From Gemmobacter caeruleus (GTDB lineage Bacteria > Pseudomonadota > Alphaproteobacteria > Rhodobacterales > Rhodobacteraceae), in assembly GCF_008271655.1 (NCBI RefSeq), contig NZ_VKKX01000053.1:1-64000 (forward strand): 64,000 bases of DNA, read 5' to 3'. The translations under genes were made by a program, and so were the position numbers. Shown one piece after another: positions 40,714 through 51,200 of the stretch (position 1 is the first letter of the stretch; every line of letters starts with the position of its first letter). The notes beneath the pieces were generated by a model. It worked only from the letters and a program-made list of their open reading frames with translations. It had not been told where the DNA came from and searched no databases.

Positions 40714-41117
40714 GCCCGCGCCTCGGCATGGGCCTTGAAACGGTCGAGAATCGCCTGCCAGCCACTGCGCTGCATCTCGACCGGATGCGTATCTTCGGCA
40801 TCGAAGGTTTCGCGCACCGTCACGCCCTGCGGCCCTTCGGCAAATTCCACAAGCAGGCGGCGACCGCCGAACTCAGCCTCCAGCAGCGCCATGGGGATGA
40901 CGGCGGTATAGACCCCCTCGAAATCGAAAGCCATGCTGCCATCGCGGGCCTCCATCCGCGACCGGAACCGCCCGCCCTCGCGCAGATCGACCTCGGCTTC
41001 GGTGGTGTGCCAATCCTCCGACGCCGCGTTCCAGGCCAAGATGTCTTCCGGCGTTGTCCAGCAGCGCCAGACCGTTGCCAGCGGCGCATGGATCAGGGTC
41101 TGGACGGTGATCTGCAT
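40710..41117 (-). CDS. SRPBCC / AHSA1-type protein
   Basis: 135 residues. VQTLIHAPLATVWRCWTTPE, WNAASEDWHTTEAEVDLREG and the C-terminal GWQAILDRFKAHAEAR are typical of the AHSA1-like START-type lipid/ligand-binding barrel. Function of such small stand-alone members is mostly unknown. It lies between the FtsB-like gene and pdhA, antisense to both neighbours. Confidence 0.85.
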   Translation of the reverse strand: MQITVQTLIHAPLATVWRCWTTPEDILAWNAASEDWHTTEAEVDLREGGRFRSRMEARDGSMAFDFEGVYTAVIPMALLEAEFGGRRLLVEFAEGPQGVTVRETFDAEDTHPVEMQRSGWQAILDRFKAHAEARA

Positions 41118-41260
41118 CTCGGGCCTCCCTCACCCGGTGAGTGAGCCAGCCCACGCCCGGCGATGCAAGCGGAAAAATCGCTGCGCGGCGGCGCGCACCC
41201 GCCGCATCGCGGCGAGAGTTTTGCTTGGCGCGGCCAATTTTTTCCGATATGAGCAAGATA

Positions 41261-41274
41261 GTTCAACACTGAAC
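41261..41274. promoter_or_regulatory. Inverted repeat in the pdhA leader
   Basis: GTTCA-ACAC-TGAAC, about 23 bases before the pdhA start and just after a possible GATAT -10. It may be an operator; it does not resemble the enterobacterial PdhR box. Confidence 0.35.
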
Positions 41275-41296
41275 CATTTTCATGGGAGGAAGCCGC

Positions 41297-42286
41297 ATGG
41301 CCGCCAGGAAGGCACCGGAGAGACCGAATGTCTCGAAAGAGGAACTTCTGAAATATTACCGCGAAATGCTGCTGATCCGCCGGTTCGAGGAAAAGGCCGG
41401 GCAGCTTTACGGGATGGGGCTGATCGGCGGCTTCTGCCACCTTTATATCGGGCAAGAGGCCGTGGTCGTCGGGCTGGAAGCGGCCACCAAAGAGGGCGAC
41501 AAGCGCCTGACCTCCTACCGCGATCACGGGCATATGCTGGCCTGCGGCATGGACCCCAAGGGCGTGATGGCCGAACTGACCGGGCGCGAGGGCGGCTATT
41601 CCAAGGGCAAGGGCGGCTCCATGCACATGTTCAGCCGCGAAAAGCATTTCTACGGCGGCCATGGCATCGTGGGCGCGCAGGTGCCGCTGGGCGCGGGGCT
41701 TGCCTTCTCGGACTGGTACAAGGGCAATGACAACGTCACCTTCACCTATTTCGGCGACGGTGCGGCCAACCAGGGCCAGGTCTACGAGACCTACAACATG
41801 GCGGAACTGTGGAACCTGCCGGTGATCTTTGTCATCGAGAACAACCAATATGCCATGGGCACCAGCATGAAGCGCGCGACCAAATCGGTCACGCTTTATG
41901 GCCGGGGCGAGGCTTACGGCATTCCGGGTGAGCAGGTGGATGGCATGGACGTGCTGGCCGTGAAGGCCGCCGCCGAAAAGGCCGTGGCGCATTGCCGCGC
42001 GGGCAAGGGCCCGTATATCCTGGAAATGATGACCTATCGCTATCGCGGCCATTCCATGTCGGACCCGGCGAAATATCGCACCCGCGAGGAGGTCGAGAAG
42101 ATCAAGACCGAGAAGGACTGCATCGAGCATGTCCGCGACCTGCTGACGCAAGGCGGTCTGGCCTCGGACGAGGATCTGAAGGCCATCGACAAGGAGATCA
42201 AGGCCATCGTGAACGAGGCGGCCGAATTCTCCAAGGAAAGCCCGGAACCGGCGCTGTCCGAGCTTTATACCGATATCTACGCCTGA
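41297..42286 (+). CDS. pdhA: Pyruvate dehydrogenase E1 component, alpha subunit
   Basis: 329 residues. With PdhB it forms the thiamine-dependent decarboxylase of the pyruvate dehydrogenase complex. [20 protein letters not shown], the TPP motif [15 protein letters not shown] ending NNQYAMGT, and [19 protein letters not shown] with the phosphorylation-loop-like serines are present. The ATG at 41297 follows GGGAGGAAG; a closer upstream ATG at 41282 belongs to the leader. First gene of pdhA-pdhB-pdhC. Confidence 0.97.
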   Translation: MAARKAPERPNVSKEELLKYYREMLLIRRFEEKAGQLYGMGLIGGFCHLYIGQEAVVVGLEAATKEGDKRLTSYRDHGHMLACGMDPKGVMAELTGREGGYSKGKGGSMHMFSREKHFYGGHGIVGAQVPLGAGLAFSDWYKGNDNVTFTYFGDGAANQGQVYETYNMAELWNLPVIFVIENNQYAMGTSMKRATKSVTLYGRGEAYGIPGEQVDGMDVLAVKAAAEKAVAHCRAGKGPYILEMMTYRYRGHSMSDPAKYRTREEVEKIKTEKDCIEHVRDLLTQGGLASDEDLKAIDKEIKAIVNEAAEFSKESPEPALSELYTDIYA

Positions 42287-42299
42287 GGGGGGGAAAGAC

Positions 42300-43670
42300 A
42301 TGGCAATTCAAGTTCTTATGCCCGCGCTTTCTCCGACCATGGAGGAAGGCACGCTGGCCAAATGGCTGGTGAAAGAGGGCGATGTGGTCAAATCCGGCCA
42401 GATCATCGCCGAGATCGAGACCGACAAGGCCACGATGGAATTCGAGGCGGTCGATGAGGGGATCATCGGCAAGATCCTGGTGGCCGAAGGCAGCGCCGGC
42501 GTGAAGGTGAATACCCCGATCGCCGTGCTGGTCGAGGAAGGCGAAAGCGCCGATGCCGCCGTCGCGGCCCCTGCCCCGGCGGCGGCCGCCGCGGCACCCG
42601 CCGCCGCAGCAGCAGCGGCCCCGGCGGAACCCAAGGCGCCGGTCGCGGTCGTCTCCAAGGCCTCGCCCGACTGGGCCGAAGGCACGCCGATGAAGACCAT
42701 GACCGTGCGCGAGGCACTGCGCGAAGCCATGGCCGAGGAAATGCGCGGCAATGGCAACGTGTTCCTGATGGGCGAGGAAGTGGGCGAATATCAGGGCGCC
42801 TACAAGATCAGCCAGGGCCTGCTGGATGAATTCGGACCGAAGCGCGTGATCGACACGCCGATCACCGAACACGGCTTTGCCGGCATCGCCGTCGGCGCGG
42901 CCTGGGGCGGTCTGAACCCGATTGTCGAGTTCATGACCTTCAACTTCGCCATGCAGGCGATCGACCACCTGATCAACTCGGCCGCCAAGACCAACTACAT
43001 GTCCGGCGGTCAGCTCGGTTGCCCCATTGTCTTCCGTGGCCCGAATGGCGCTGCGGCCCGGGTGGGCGCACAGCACAGCCAGGATTACGCGGCCTGGTAT
43101 GCCGCCATCCCCGGCATGCGGGTGGTGATGCCCTATTCGGCGGCCGATGCGAAGGGCCTGCTGAAACAGGCGATCCGCGATCCGAACCCGGTGGTGTTCC
43201 TGGAGAATGAAATCCTCTACGGCAAATCCTTCGAGGTGCCGGACCTGCCCGATTTCACCATCCCCTTCGGCAAGGCCCGCATCTGGCGCGAGGGCAGCGA
43301 TGTCACCATCGTCAGCTTCGGCATCGGCATGACCTATGCGCTGGAGGCCGCCGACAAGCTGGCCGCCGAGGGCATCAGCGCCGAGGTGATCGACCTGCGC
43401 ACCCTGCGCCCCATCGACTATGACACGGTGCTGGCTTCGGTCATGAAGACCAACCGCTGCGTCACGGTCGAGGAAGGCTTCCCCGTGGGCTCCATCGGCA
43501 ACCACATCTCCTCGGTGATCATGCAGCGCGCCTTCGATTATCTCGACGCGCCGGTGATCAACCTCTGTGGCAAGGATGTGCCGATGCCCTATGCGGCCAA
43601 CCTTGAGAAACTTGCGCTGGTGACGACCGCCGAAGTGGTCGAAGCCGTGAAATCCGTCTGCTATCGCTGA
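42300..43670 (+). CDS. pdhB: Pyruvate dehydrogenase E1 component, beta subunit, with N-terminal lipoyl domain
   Basis: 456 residues. Residues 1-80 are a lipoyl domain with the lipoylated Lys in [12 protein letters not shown]; an Ala/Pro linker follows at about 85-125; the E1-beta body then runs from [18 protein letters not shown] to [18 protein letters not shown]. The extra lipoyl domain on E1-beta is known in alphaproteobacteria such as Sinorhizobium and is not an artefact. Its lipoyl domain is nearly identical in DNA to that of pdhC. Confidence 0.97.
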   Translation: MAIQVLMPALSPTMEEGTLAKWLVKEGDVVKSGQIIAEIETDKATMEFEAVDEGIIGKILVAEGSAGVKVNTPIAVLVEEGESADAAVAAPAPAAAAAAPAAAAAAAPAEPKAPVAVVSKASPDWAEGTPMKTMTVREALREAMAEEMRGNGNVFLMGEEVGEYQGAYKISQGLLDEFGPKRVIDTPITEHGFAGIAVGAAWGGLNPIVEFMTFNFAMQAIDHLINSAAKTNYMSGGQLGCPIVFRGPNGAAARVGAQHSQDYAAWYAAIPGMRVVMPYSAADAKGLLKQAIRDPNPVVFLENEILYGKSFEVPDLPDFTIPFGKARIWREGSDVTIVSFGIGMTYALEAADKLAAEGISAEVIDLRTLRPIDYDTVLASVMKTNRCVTVEEGFPVGSIGNHISSVIMQRAFDYLDAPVINLCGKDVPMPYAANLEKLALVTTAEVVEAVKSVCYR

Positions 43671-43678
43671 GGTGTGAC

Positions 43679-44956
43679 ATGGCAATCCAGGTTCTGATGC
43701 CCGCGCTTTCGCCCACGATGGAAGAAGGCACGCTGGCCAAATGGCTGGTGAAGGAAGGCGACGAGGTGAAATCCGGTCAGGTTCTGGCCGAGATCGAGAC
43801 TGACAAGGCCACGATGGAATTCGAGGCCGTGGATGAAGGCGTGATCGGCAAGATCCTGATCGCCGAAGGCAGCGCGGGGGTGAAGGTGAATACCCCGATC
43901 GCCGTGCTGCTGGAGGAGGGCGAGGATGCCTCGGCCGCTGCTGCGGCGCCCGCGCCCAAGGCCGAAGCTGCGGCCCCTGCCGCGCCGACTGCCCCCGCTG
44001 CCGCTGCTGCGGCGGCGCCTGCCCCGGCAGCGCCCGTTGCATCGGGGGGCGCGCGGGTCTTTGCCTCGCCGCTGGCCCGTCGCATCGCGGCGGAAAAGGG
44101 GCTGGATCTGACCTCGGTCAAGGGTTCGGGTCCGCATGGCCGCATCGTCAAGGCCGATGTCGAGGGCGCCACGGCGGCCCCGAAAGCCGCGGCACCCGCC
44201 CCGGCGGCGGCACCCGCCCCGGCGGCACCTTCGGCCGATGCGATCAAGAAGATCTATGCCGACCGCGCCTATGAGGAAATGCCGCTGGACGGGATGCGCC
44301 GCACCATCGCCGCGCGCCTGACCGAGGCCAAGCAGACCATCCCGCATTTCTACCTGCGCCGCGAGGTGCAACTCGATACGCTGATGGCCTTCCGCGAACA
44401 GATCAACAAGTCGCTGGAAGGGCGCGGGGTCAAGCTCAGCGTCAACGACTTCATCATCAAGGCCTGCGCGCTGGCCTTGCAGCAGGTGCCCGATTGCAAC
44501 GCCGTCTGGGCGGGCGACCGGGTGCTGAAGATGAAACCGTCGGATGTGGCGGTGGCCGTGGCCATCGAGGGCGGGCTGTTCACGCCAGTCCTGAAGGACG
44601 CCGACAAGAAATCGCTTTCGGCCCTGTCGGCCGAAATGAAGGATCTGGCGGCGCGTGCCAAATCCAAGAAGCTGGCCCCGCATGAATATCAGGGCGGCAG
44701 CTTTGCGATTTCCAACCTCGGCATGATGGGGGTCGAGAATTTCGACGCCGTCATCAACCCGCCGCAGGCCTCCATCCTGGCCGTGGGCGCCGGGGTGAAG
44801 AAGCCCGTGGTGAACAAGGCGGGCGAGGTCGTGGTGGCGACGATGATGTCGATGACGCTGTCGGTGGATCACCGGGTGATCGACGGCGCGCTTGGCGCGG
44901 CCTTCCTCAAGGCGATCATCGAGAACCTGGAAAACCCGATGACCATGCTGGCCTGA
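43679..44956 (+). CDS. pdhC: Dihydrolipoamide acetyltransferase (E2) of pyruvate dehydrogenase
   Basis: 425 residues. Lipoyl domain at the N-terminus, Ala/Pro linker, peripheral-subunit-binding domain [20 protein letters not shown] near residue 125, second linker, then the catalytic acetyltransferase ending [15 protein letters not shown] with the active-site His. Eight bases separate it from pdhB. No dihydrolipoamide dehydrogenase gene follows; a terminator does. Confidence 0.97.
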   Translation: MAIQVLMPALSPTMEEGTLAKWLVKEGDEVKSGQVLAEIETDKATMEFEAVDEGVIGKILIAEGSAGVKVNTPIAVLLEEGEDASAAAAAPAPKAEAAAPAAPTAPAAAAAAAPAPAAPVASGGARVFASPLARRIAAEKGLDLTSVKGSGPHGRIVKADVEGATAAPKAAAPAPAAAPAPAAPSADAIKKIYADRAYEEMPLDGMRRTIAARLTEAKQTIPHFYLRREVQLDTLMAFREQINKSLEGRGVKLSVNDFIIKACALALQQVPDCNAVWAGDRVLKMKPSDVAVAVAIEGGLFTPVLKDADKKSLSALSAEMKDLAARAKSKKLAPHEYQGGSFAISNLGMMGVENFDAVINPPQASILAVGAGVKKPVVNKAGEVVVATMMSMTLSVDHRVIDGALGAAFLKAIIENLENPMTMLA

Positions 44957-44978
44957 TCCGGCCTTGTGCGACAGAAAA

Positions 44979-45010
44979 AGACCCCCGGCGGCGACGCCGG
45001 GGGTTTTGTT
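44979..45010 (+). terminator. Terminator of the pdh operon
   Basis: ACCCCCGGCG-GCGA-CGCCGGGGGT followed by TTTGTTTT. Confidence 0.9.
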
Positions 45011-45015
45011 TTGGT

Positions 45016-45780
45016 TCAGCGCGCCCGGCTTTCCAGGGCGGCCAGCAGGCGCCAGCTGCGCCGGCCAAGCGTCACCAGCAACCCGACCAGAATGATCCAA
45101 AGCGTCAACTGCATCACCGTGGCCGCCGTCACCGTCAGCGGCAGAAAGGCCGCGACCAGTGCGCCCACTGTCAGCGCGGCCATCCGGTGCGGCTTGGCCA
45201 TCGGCCCCGAGAAATCGGGGGTGAACCCCTCGGCCCGGCCCAGTTCGCGCAGATAGGCGGTGCCCACGGCCAGCGCCGCAACCGCCAGCCCAAGCGCCGC
45301 ACTTCCCGCGACCAGCCCCGCCCCCCAGAGAAACAGCAGGTCCGCCACCCGATCGGGCGCCTCGTTCCAGAACGGCCCCGAGGGCGCGCCCTGCCCGCCC
45401 TCCACCGCGACCATCCCGTCAAGCAGGTTACACAAGAGCCGCGCCTGCATCGTGACGGCGGCCAGCGTCAGCGCCATCGCCTGCAACGGTCCCAGCGTGG
45501 CCGAAGCCCCCCAAAGACACAGGAACCCCAGCAGCCCGAAAACCATCGAGGCCTGCGAGATCTGGTCGGGGGTAAAATCATGTTCCGCCAGCCAGAGCGC
45601 GGCTTTCTGCGCCCAGCGGCTGTTGCGGCTGGCGATCGGGCGGCGGTTCCCCTCGGCCGGATCGCCCCGCGCCGGATCGGGTGCCGGAGCCTCGGCCGTG
45701 GCGGGATCATCGGGGTAGCGGGCCTTCGCCTCGGCCTCAGCCGCCTCAAGCGTCGTGAAGATGTCGCGCAAATCGCTCAT
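45016..45780 (-). CDS. CDP-alcohol phosphatidyltransferase-like membrane protein, divergent active site
   Basis: 254 residues. A long charged N-terminus is followed by about six membrane helices. The CDP-alcohol motif D-x2-D-G-x2-A-R-x8-G-x3-D-x3-D appears as NLLDGMVAVEGGQGAPSGPF then WNEAPD. Two of the four metal-binding Asp are Asn and the AR pair is AV. Lipid headgroup transfer from CDP-diacylglycerol is the family role. The start overlaps the cdsA stop as ATGA, so the enzyme probably uses CdsA product. Whether it is active is uncertain. Confidence 0.75.
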   Translation of the reverse strand: MSDLRDIFTTLEAAEAEAKARYPDDPATAEAPAPDPARGDPAEGNRRPIASRNSRWAQKAALWLAEHDFTPDQISQASMVFGLLGFLCLWGASATLGPLQAMALTLAAVTMQARLLCNLLDGMVAVEGGQGAPSGPFWNEAPDRVADLLFLWGAGLVAGSAALGLAVAALAVGTAYLRELGRAEGFTPDFSGPMAKPHRMAALTVGALVAAFLPLTVTAATVMQLTLWIILVGLLVTLGRRSWRLLAALESRAR

Positions 45781-46721
45781 GTCAGGGACCAGCCGTAGCG
45801 AACCAGATGAAAGAAGATCGGGGCGGCAAAGACCACGCTGTCCAGCCGGTCGAGAAAGCCGCCATGACCGGCGATCAGATGGCCCCAATCCTTGATGCCC
45901 TTGTCGCGCTTGATGGCCGACATGACCAGCCCGCCGAAACTGCCCATCAGCGTCACGACCAGCGCCAGCGCGGCGGCCTGTGGCAGGGAGAAAGGCGTCA
46001 TCCACCAGAGCGAGGCCCCCGCCGCCGAGGCGGTCAGCACGCCGCCCACCAGCCCCTCCCAGGTCTTCGAGGGCGACAGGCTGGGCGCCAGCGGCCGACG
46101 GCCCACCAGCTTGCCCCAGACATATTGCATGACATCCGACAGTTGCACGGTGAAGATCAGCCAGGCGATCAGGATGACATTGCGCCCTTCATAGCCCGGA
46201 ATATGCAGCGACAGCAGCGCCGGCACATGGCTTACGCAATAGATGCAGATCATCAGCGCCCACTGGCTTTCGGCCACGCGCGCCAGAAACCCCGCCGGGC
46301 TGCCCCGGAGCGCCGACACCACCGGCATCAGCAGAAAGGCATAGACCGGGATCAGCACGGAATAGAGCCCGTACCATTCGATCGCGACCAGCCAGTATTG
46401 CAGCGGCAGCACGATGAAAAAGGCACCCAGCAAGGCCCAGTGATCGGCGCGCGCCTTGCTCGTCAGGGTCAGGAATTCCCGCAGCGCGGCAAAGGACAGC
46501 ACGGCAAACAGCACCACGACCCCCGCGCGCCCGGCCAGAAAGGCCAGTGCCAGCAGCACGACCATTCCCCACCAGGCGGCGATGCGGGCGTTCAGATTCT
46601 CGATCACCGGGTTTGATCCGTCGGGGGCGATACGGGCGCGCAGCACCTCGCCGATGATCGTCGCGACGATCAGGATCCCGGCCACCCCCGCCAGCAGATA
46701 GATCAGATGCGGCGAGGTCAT
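45777..46721 (-). CDS. cdsA: Phosphatidate cytidylyltransferase
   Basis: 314 residues. Multi-pass inner-membrane enzyme making CDP-diacylglycerol from phosphatidate. The full signature SAIKRDKGIKDWGHLIAGHG then GFLDRLD is at the C-terminal end. Overlaps plsC upstream and the CDP-alcohol transferase downstream by four bases each; all three steps build phospholipids in order. A second cdsA (next to uppS/dxr) would be expected elsewhere, but it cannot be seen here. Confidence 0.93.
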   Translation of the reverse strand: MTSPHLIYLLAGVAGILIVATIIGEVLRARIAPDGSNPVIENLNARIAAWWGMVVLLALAFLAGRAGVVVLFAVLSFAALREFLTLTSKARADHWALLGAFFIVLPLQYWLVAIEWYGLYSVLIPVYAFLLMPVVSALRGSPAGFLARVAESQWALMICIYCVSHVPALLSLHIPGYEGRNVILIAWLIFTVQLSDVMQYVWGKLVGRRPLAPSLSPSKTWEGLVGGVLTASAAGASLWWMTPFSLPQAAALALVVTLMGSFGGLVMSAIKRDKGIKDWGHLIAGHGGFLDRLDSVVFAAPIFFHLVRYGWSLT

Positions 46722-47404
46722 GGCGTCCCTCCGGTCTGGCGCAACGCCAGAAGCGCCGCCTCGGCCCGCGCAAGAAAGGTCTCTTTCGGCTCATCCGGCT
46801 CCAGATGCAGCGGGGCGCCGAAATTCAGCGTGCAGATCAGCGGCAGGGGAATGACCTCACCCTTGGGCATGATCCGGTTGAGGTTGGAAATCCAGACCGG
46901 CACCAGATCGACGCCAGGCCGCTGCCGCGCCAGATGATAGAGCCCCGACTTGAACGGCAAGAGCGGCGCCTCGCCCATGTTGCGCAGCCCTTCGGGAAAG
47001 AGAATGAGTGAATCGCCCTGATCCAGGGCCGCCACCATCAGCGTCACCGGATCCTCCACCCGCTGCTCGGGGCGGCGGTCGATCAGCACGGCGCGAAACA
47101 CATCGCGCCCGATAAAGGCCCGCAGCGGCCGCGCCAGCCAGTAATCCAGCGCTGCAACCGGCCGCGTGCGCCGCCGCAACATCGCGGGCAACACCGTCCA
47201 GATCAGCACGAAATCACCGTTGGAGGTGTGGTTCGCGTAATAGATCCGCTGCGCTGGCACCGGCTCGATCCCGGTCCAGAGCGCGCGGGGCGCGGTGACA
47301 ATGCGGGCAAAAAGCGTGATGGCCTTGCCCGCAATCACCGCCGCAAAAGCCCGGAGCCGCCCCGGCGGGGGCGGATCCTGCGGCGCGATCCCGGGCTGGT
47401 CCAT
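46718..47404 (-). CDS. 1-acyl-sn-glycerol-3-phosphate acyltransferase-like protein
   Basis: 228 residues of the PlsC family: the acyl-transfer motif YYANHTSNGDFVLI (HxxxxD), LIDRRPEQ, FPEGLRNMGEAPLLPFKSGL and VPVWISNLNR. Membrane-associated step that makes phosphatidate, the substrate of the neighbouring CdsA. ATG at 47404 has GAGG upstream; a GTG at 47416 overlaps the cysE end. Exact acyl acceptor is not shown. Confidence 0.88.
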   Translation of the reverse strand: MDQPGIAPQDPPPPGRLRAFAAVIAGKAITLFARIVTAPRALWTGIEPVPAQRIYYANHTSNGDFVLIWTVLPAMLRRRTRPVAALDYWLARPLRAFIGRDVFRAVLIDRRPEQRVEDPVTLMVAALDQGDSLILFPEGLRNMGEAPLLPFKSGLYHLARQRPGVDLVPVWISNLNRIMPKGEVIPLPLICTLNFGAPLHLEPDEPKETFLARAEAALLALRQTGGTP

Positions 47405-47412
47405 TCCGGGCC

Positions 47413-48219
47413 TCACTCAGGCTGCACGACCTGGTTCATGGTCAGTGCCGGCTGGTCGCAGCCGGCTTCACCCACCACGCGCGCCGGTACGCCCGCCACC
47501 GTCTTGCAGGGCGGCACGTCCTGCAACACCACCGACCCGGCAGCGATCCGGGTGCAATGGCCGATATGGATATTGCCCAGCACCTTGGCCCCGGCCCCGA
47601 TCAGCACGCCATTGCCGATCTTGGGATGGCGGTCGCCGTCTTCCTTGCCGGTGCCGCCCAGCGTGACCGAATGCAGCATGGAAACATTGTCCCCCACCAC
47701 CGCCGTTTCGCCGATCACGATGGAATGGGCATGGTCGATCATGATGCCCCGCCCGATCTGCGCCGCCGGGTGGATATCCACGCCGAACACCTCGGACACC
47801 CGCATCTGCACGAAATAGGCCATGTCATGCCGCCCCTGCGACCACAGCCAATGCCCGACGCGATAGGCCTGCACCGCCTGATAGCCCTTGAAGAACAGAA
47901 GCGGCTGCAAATAGCGGTGGCAGGCCGGATCGCGGTCATAGACCGCCACCAGATCGGCGCGGGCCGCCTGCCCCAATTGCGCATCGGCGCCATAGGCCTC
48001 GTCCGCCAGTTCGCGCAGCAACTGCTCGCTCATCTCGCCCGAGGCGAGCTTGAGCGAAAAGCGGTAGGCCAGCGCGCGTTCCATCGTCGGATGGTGCAGC
48101 AGGCTGGAATGCACCAGCCCGCCCAGCAGCGGCTCGATTGCCAATGCGGCGCGCGCCTCGTCACAGACGCGCGACCAGACCGGGTCAAGCGTCTGCAATT
48201 TCTGGATCGTCTCGGCCAT
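47413..48219 (-). CDS. cysE: Serine O-acetyltransferase
   Basis: 268 residues. First step of cysteine synthesis. Helical N-terminal half, then a left-handed beta-helix with hexapeptide repeats; the active-site region is DIHPAAQIGRGIMIDHAHSI, VIGETAVVGDNVSMLHSVTL and GGTGKEDGDRHPKIG. The C-terminal tail needed for cysteine synthase binding lacks the classic terminal Ile and ends QVVQPE. GGAGG before the ATG. It sits directly downstream of the gene transfer agent, as in other Rhodobacterales. Confidence 0.95.
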   Translation of the reverse strand: MAETIQKLQTLDPVWSRVCDEARAALAIEPLLGGLVHSSLLHHPTMERALAYRFSLKLASGEMSEQLLRELADEAYGADAQLGQAARADLVAVYDRDPACHRYLQPLLFFKGYQAVQAYRVGHWLWSQGRHDMAYFVQMRVSEVFGVDIHPAAQIGRGIMIDHAHSIVIGETAVVGDNVSMLHSVTLGGTGKEDGDRHPKIGNGVLIGAGAKVLGNIHIGHCTRIAAGSVVLQDVPPCKTVAGVPARVVGEAGCDQPALTMNQVVQPE

Positions 48220-48298
48220 GATGCGCCTCCGTCTGGTTCTCCTGCATAATATACAACCAAATCCGGAAACGACCAGCCTGCGACCGCGATCCGCCGCG

Positions 48299-51200
48299 TC
48301 ACAACGTCAGGCTGATCTCACGCGCCGGCCCCGGGCCAAAACGGGCCGAGATCTGCGCCACGCGGAACTGAACCGTGCCGCTGGCACCATCGGCGGCCTG
48401 TTGCGCCGCTGTCCAGGTCCAGGCGGGACTGGTGGTTTCATGGTCGCGCAACAGCGTGCCCTGATGCCAGACGGTGATGCGATAACGCTCGCTCTCCTCG
48501 CCCAAAGGCACTTCCTGCGATTGCCAGCTGTCGCCGTCGATGCGCGTCCGGCGAATCCAGCGCAGCGCCACATCGCCCGACGCCCCGCGTTCGGCCAGCA
48601 GATGCACCGGGGCATAGGGCCGCAGCCCGACCCCGTCAAAGCTGCGCTCCACATGCACGACCGAGCTGCCCTCATAGCCCTTGCTGGCCACGCCAACCCG
48701 GTAATGCCGCGGCAAGCCCCGCGCCGAGGTCGCCAGATCGAGCTGCACCGGCGTCCGGTCCAGCAGCACGACCTGTGACCCGATAGGCCAGGACTGCGGC
48801 GCGATCGCATCGGTGCCAAGCTGACCACGCAGCCGGGTCGAAAGCTCCCATGTGCGGGGGGCGACAAGCTCGGCCTTGCAGAACTGAAAAACCTCCCAGT
48901 CGCCGGTCGCCGGATCGCCGATGGCCATCGCATTGGCCCCGTTCAGCACGGCCCGCGCCGAGGCGGAGGAAAGGCTCCCCGAACTCAGCCGCACCCGCAG
49001 CGGCGCGCCGCGATCCCACAGGCCGGCCGCCGCGGTCTTCAGCGCCGTTTCCGTGCGCCCCACCGTCGCCCCCGCCGCGATGGTGCGATTGAGCGTATAG
49101 CCCTCATCTTCATCCGAGGACCAGACCGCCACCGGCCCCCGCCAGGGACGGGCGGAAATCGCGACATGTGGCGCATGCGGCACCTCGTCGCCGGTCAACA
49201 GCGGCAGATCGAGGAAGACCGGATAGACCGGCAGATCGGGCACGAAACTGCGCGAGGGCCCTTGCTCTGCCGCGACATCGGCGGGGCGGTAAAGCCCCGG
49301 CTCGGTGCGCACCGCCTCGATCGTCTGCACCTCGGTCTGCTCGACCCGGTCGATCCGATAGCGCTCGCCCCCCATTTGCACCACATCGCCCGCGCCCAGC
49401 TCCAGCTGGCTGCGCGGCAGCGAAAAGCGGGCAGTGTCGCGCGCCACCTGCGCCTCCGACAGCCAGCGTTCCGCGATGCCGATCCCCTCGGCCGAGGTCA
49501 GCAGCATCGGCAGATCGGTCTGCGATACCGCGGGCGAGGTTTCGTCGGGCAGCCGGGTTTCCGAAACCCGCATCTCGAAATCCGCCTCCGCGCGGTAATG
49601 CCCGATCAGCACCCGCCCCGCCACCTCGACCCCGGGGCTGCGCTGCACCTCCAGGGGCGCCGCGGCATCGCCGCCCAGCACCAGCGCCGCCGGATCAAGG
49701 TCGCGCGTCACCCGACCATCGCGCATGCGGAACCGCAAAACGCCCTCGCGCTCCACCGCATCGAAACCATGCGCCAGCATCAGCGCCTGCAAGGCCGCAC
49801 GGGCCGAGCCGACCTGTTCCTGCGCATAGCCCCGCACCACGCCGCGCAGATCGCTGACATCAATCCGCGTCATGCCCGCGCGTTCGCAGATCTCGGCGAC
49901 CACGGCGGCAAGCGACTGGTTGCTGGCCCGTCCCGTGAGCCAATGGCCGCGCTGATAATTGTCGCCATCCGACCAGACATCCATCTGGTTGGGAAAGGCC
50001 GGAAAGGGCCGCGCATCCCAGGCCCAGGCATGGGCACGGCTCCAGTCGATCATCCGCCCTTCATAGATCGGCGAAACCGGGTTGTTCTCAGGCATGCGCC
50101 AGTGGTCGCGCATTGCGACAAGATACTGGAACTGCATCAGGTCATCGCGCCGACCGCTGGAAAATTTCGGCAGCATCGATTCCGACGATTTCGGATCGAG
50201 GAACTTGTTGGGCTGATTGGCCCCCTTGTCGATCGCCGCGCAACCATATTCCGTGAACCAGATCGGCTTGGATTGCGGCACCCAATCGGTCGGCGCCGCC
50301 GCGCGTTCACCGTTCAGCCGGTTGAAGTGCAGCTCCGACCACCAGGACCGGATATCCTTGTAGCGAAACACCCAAGGCTCGTCATAGGCGCCATCGGTGA
50401 TCGGCTTGCGACGCTGCGACAGCTCGCCCTCGAGGCTGTCATAATACCAGTCAAAGCCCTCGCCTCCCTCGACATTGGCCATGAGATAATCGCGCGCATG
50501 CACCGAACCCCAGGCCGCATCCGCGTGATCCTCGCCATCCCGCCAATCCGACAGCGGCATGTAGTTGTCGATCCCGACAAAGTCGATATTCGGGTCGGCC
50601 CAAAGCGGGTCGAGGTGGAAATACACATTCCGCCCCGTATGATAGCCGAAATATTCGCTCCAGTCCGCCGCGTAGGAGATCTTGGTCTGCGGCCCCAGAA
50701 TGGCGCGCACCTCGGCGGCCAGCACCCGCAGCGCCGCCACAGCGGGAAAGCTGTCGCCCGCGCCGCGGATCTGGGTCAGCGCCACCATCTCCGACCCGAT
50801 GCAGAACGCATCCACCCCGCCCGCCGCCGCGCAAAGATGGGCATAATGCAGCACGAAGCGGCGAAAGCGCCACTCATCCGGGCCTGCATAGGCGACAGTT
50901 TCGCCATTGGTGCTGAAATCCGACGGGGCAGCGCTTCCGAAAAACGCGCTGACCTCGGTCGCCGCCGCCGCCGAACGGTCGGTGCTGCCGGGCTGGCCGG
51001 GGGCCTTGTCCAGCGTGATCCGGCCGCGCCAGGGCAGCGGCGGCTGGCCCGGCTCGCCGGTCCAGGGGTTCGGCAGGCTGTTCTGCGCCATCTGGTCCAT
51101 CAGGATGAAGGGGTAGAACATGACCTGCTTGCCACGCGCCCGCAGCGCGCGGATCGCCTCCACCACCGACGCGTCCGAGGGCGTGCCGCCATAGATCGAC

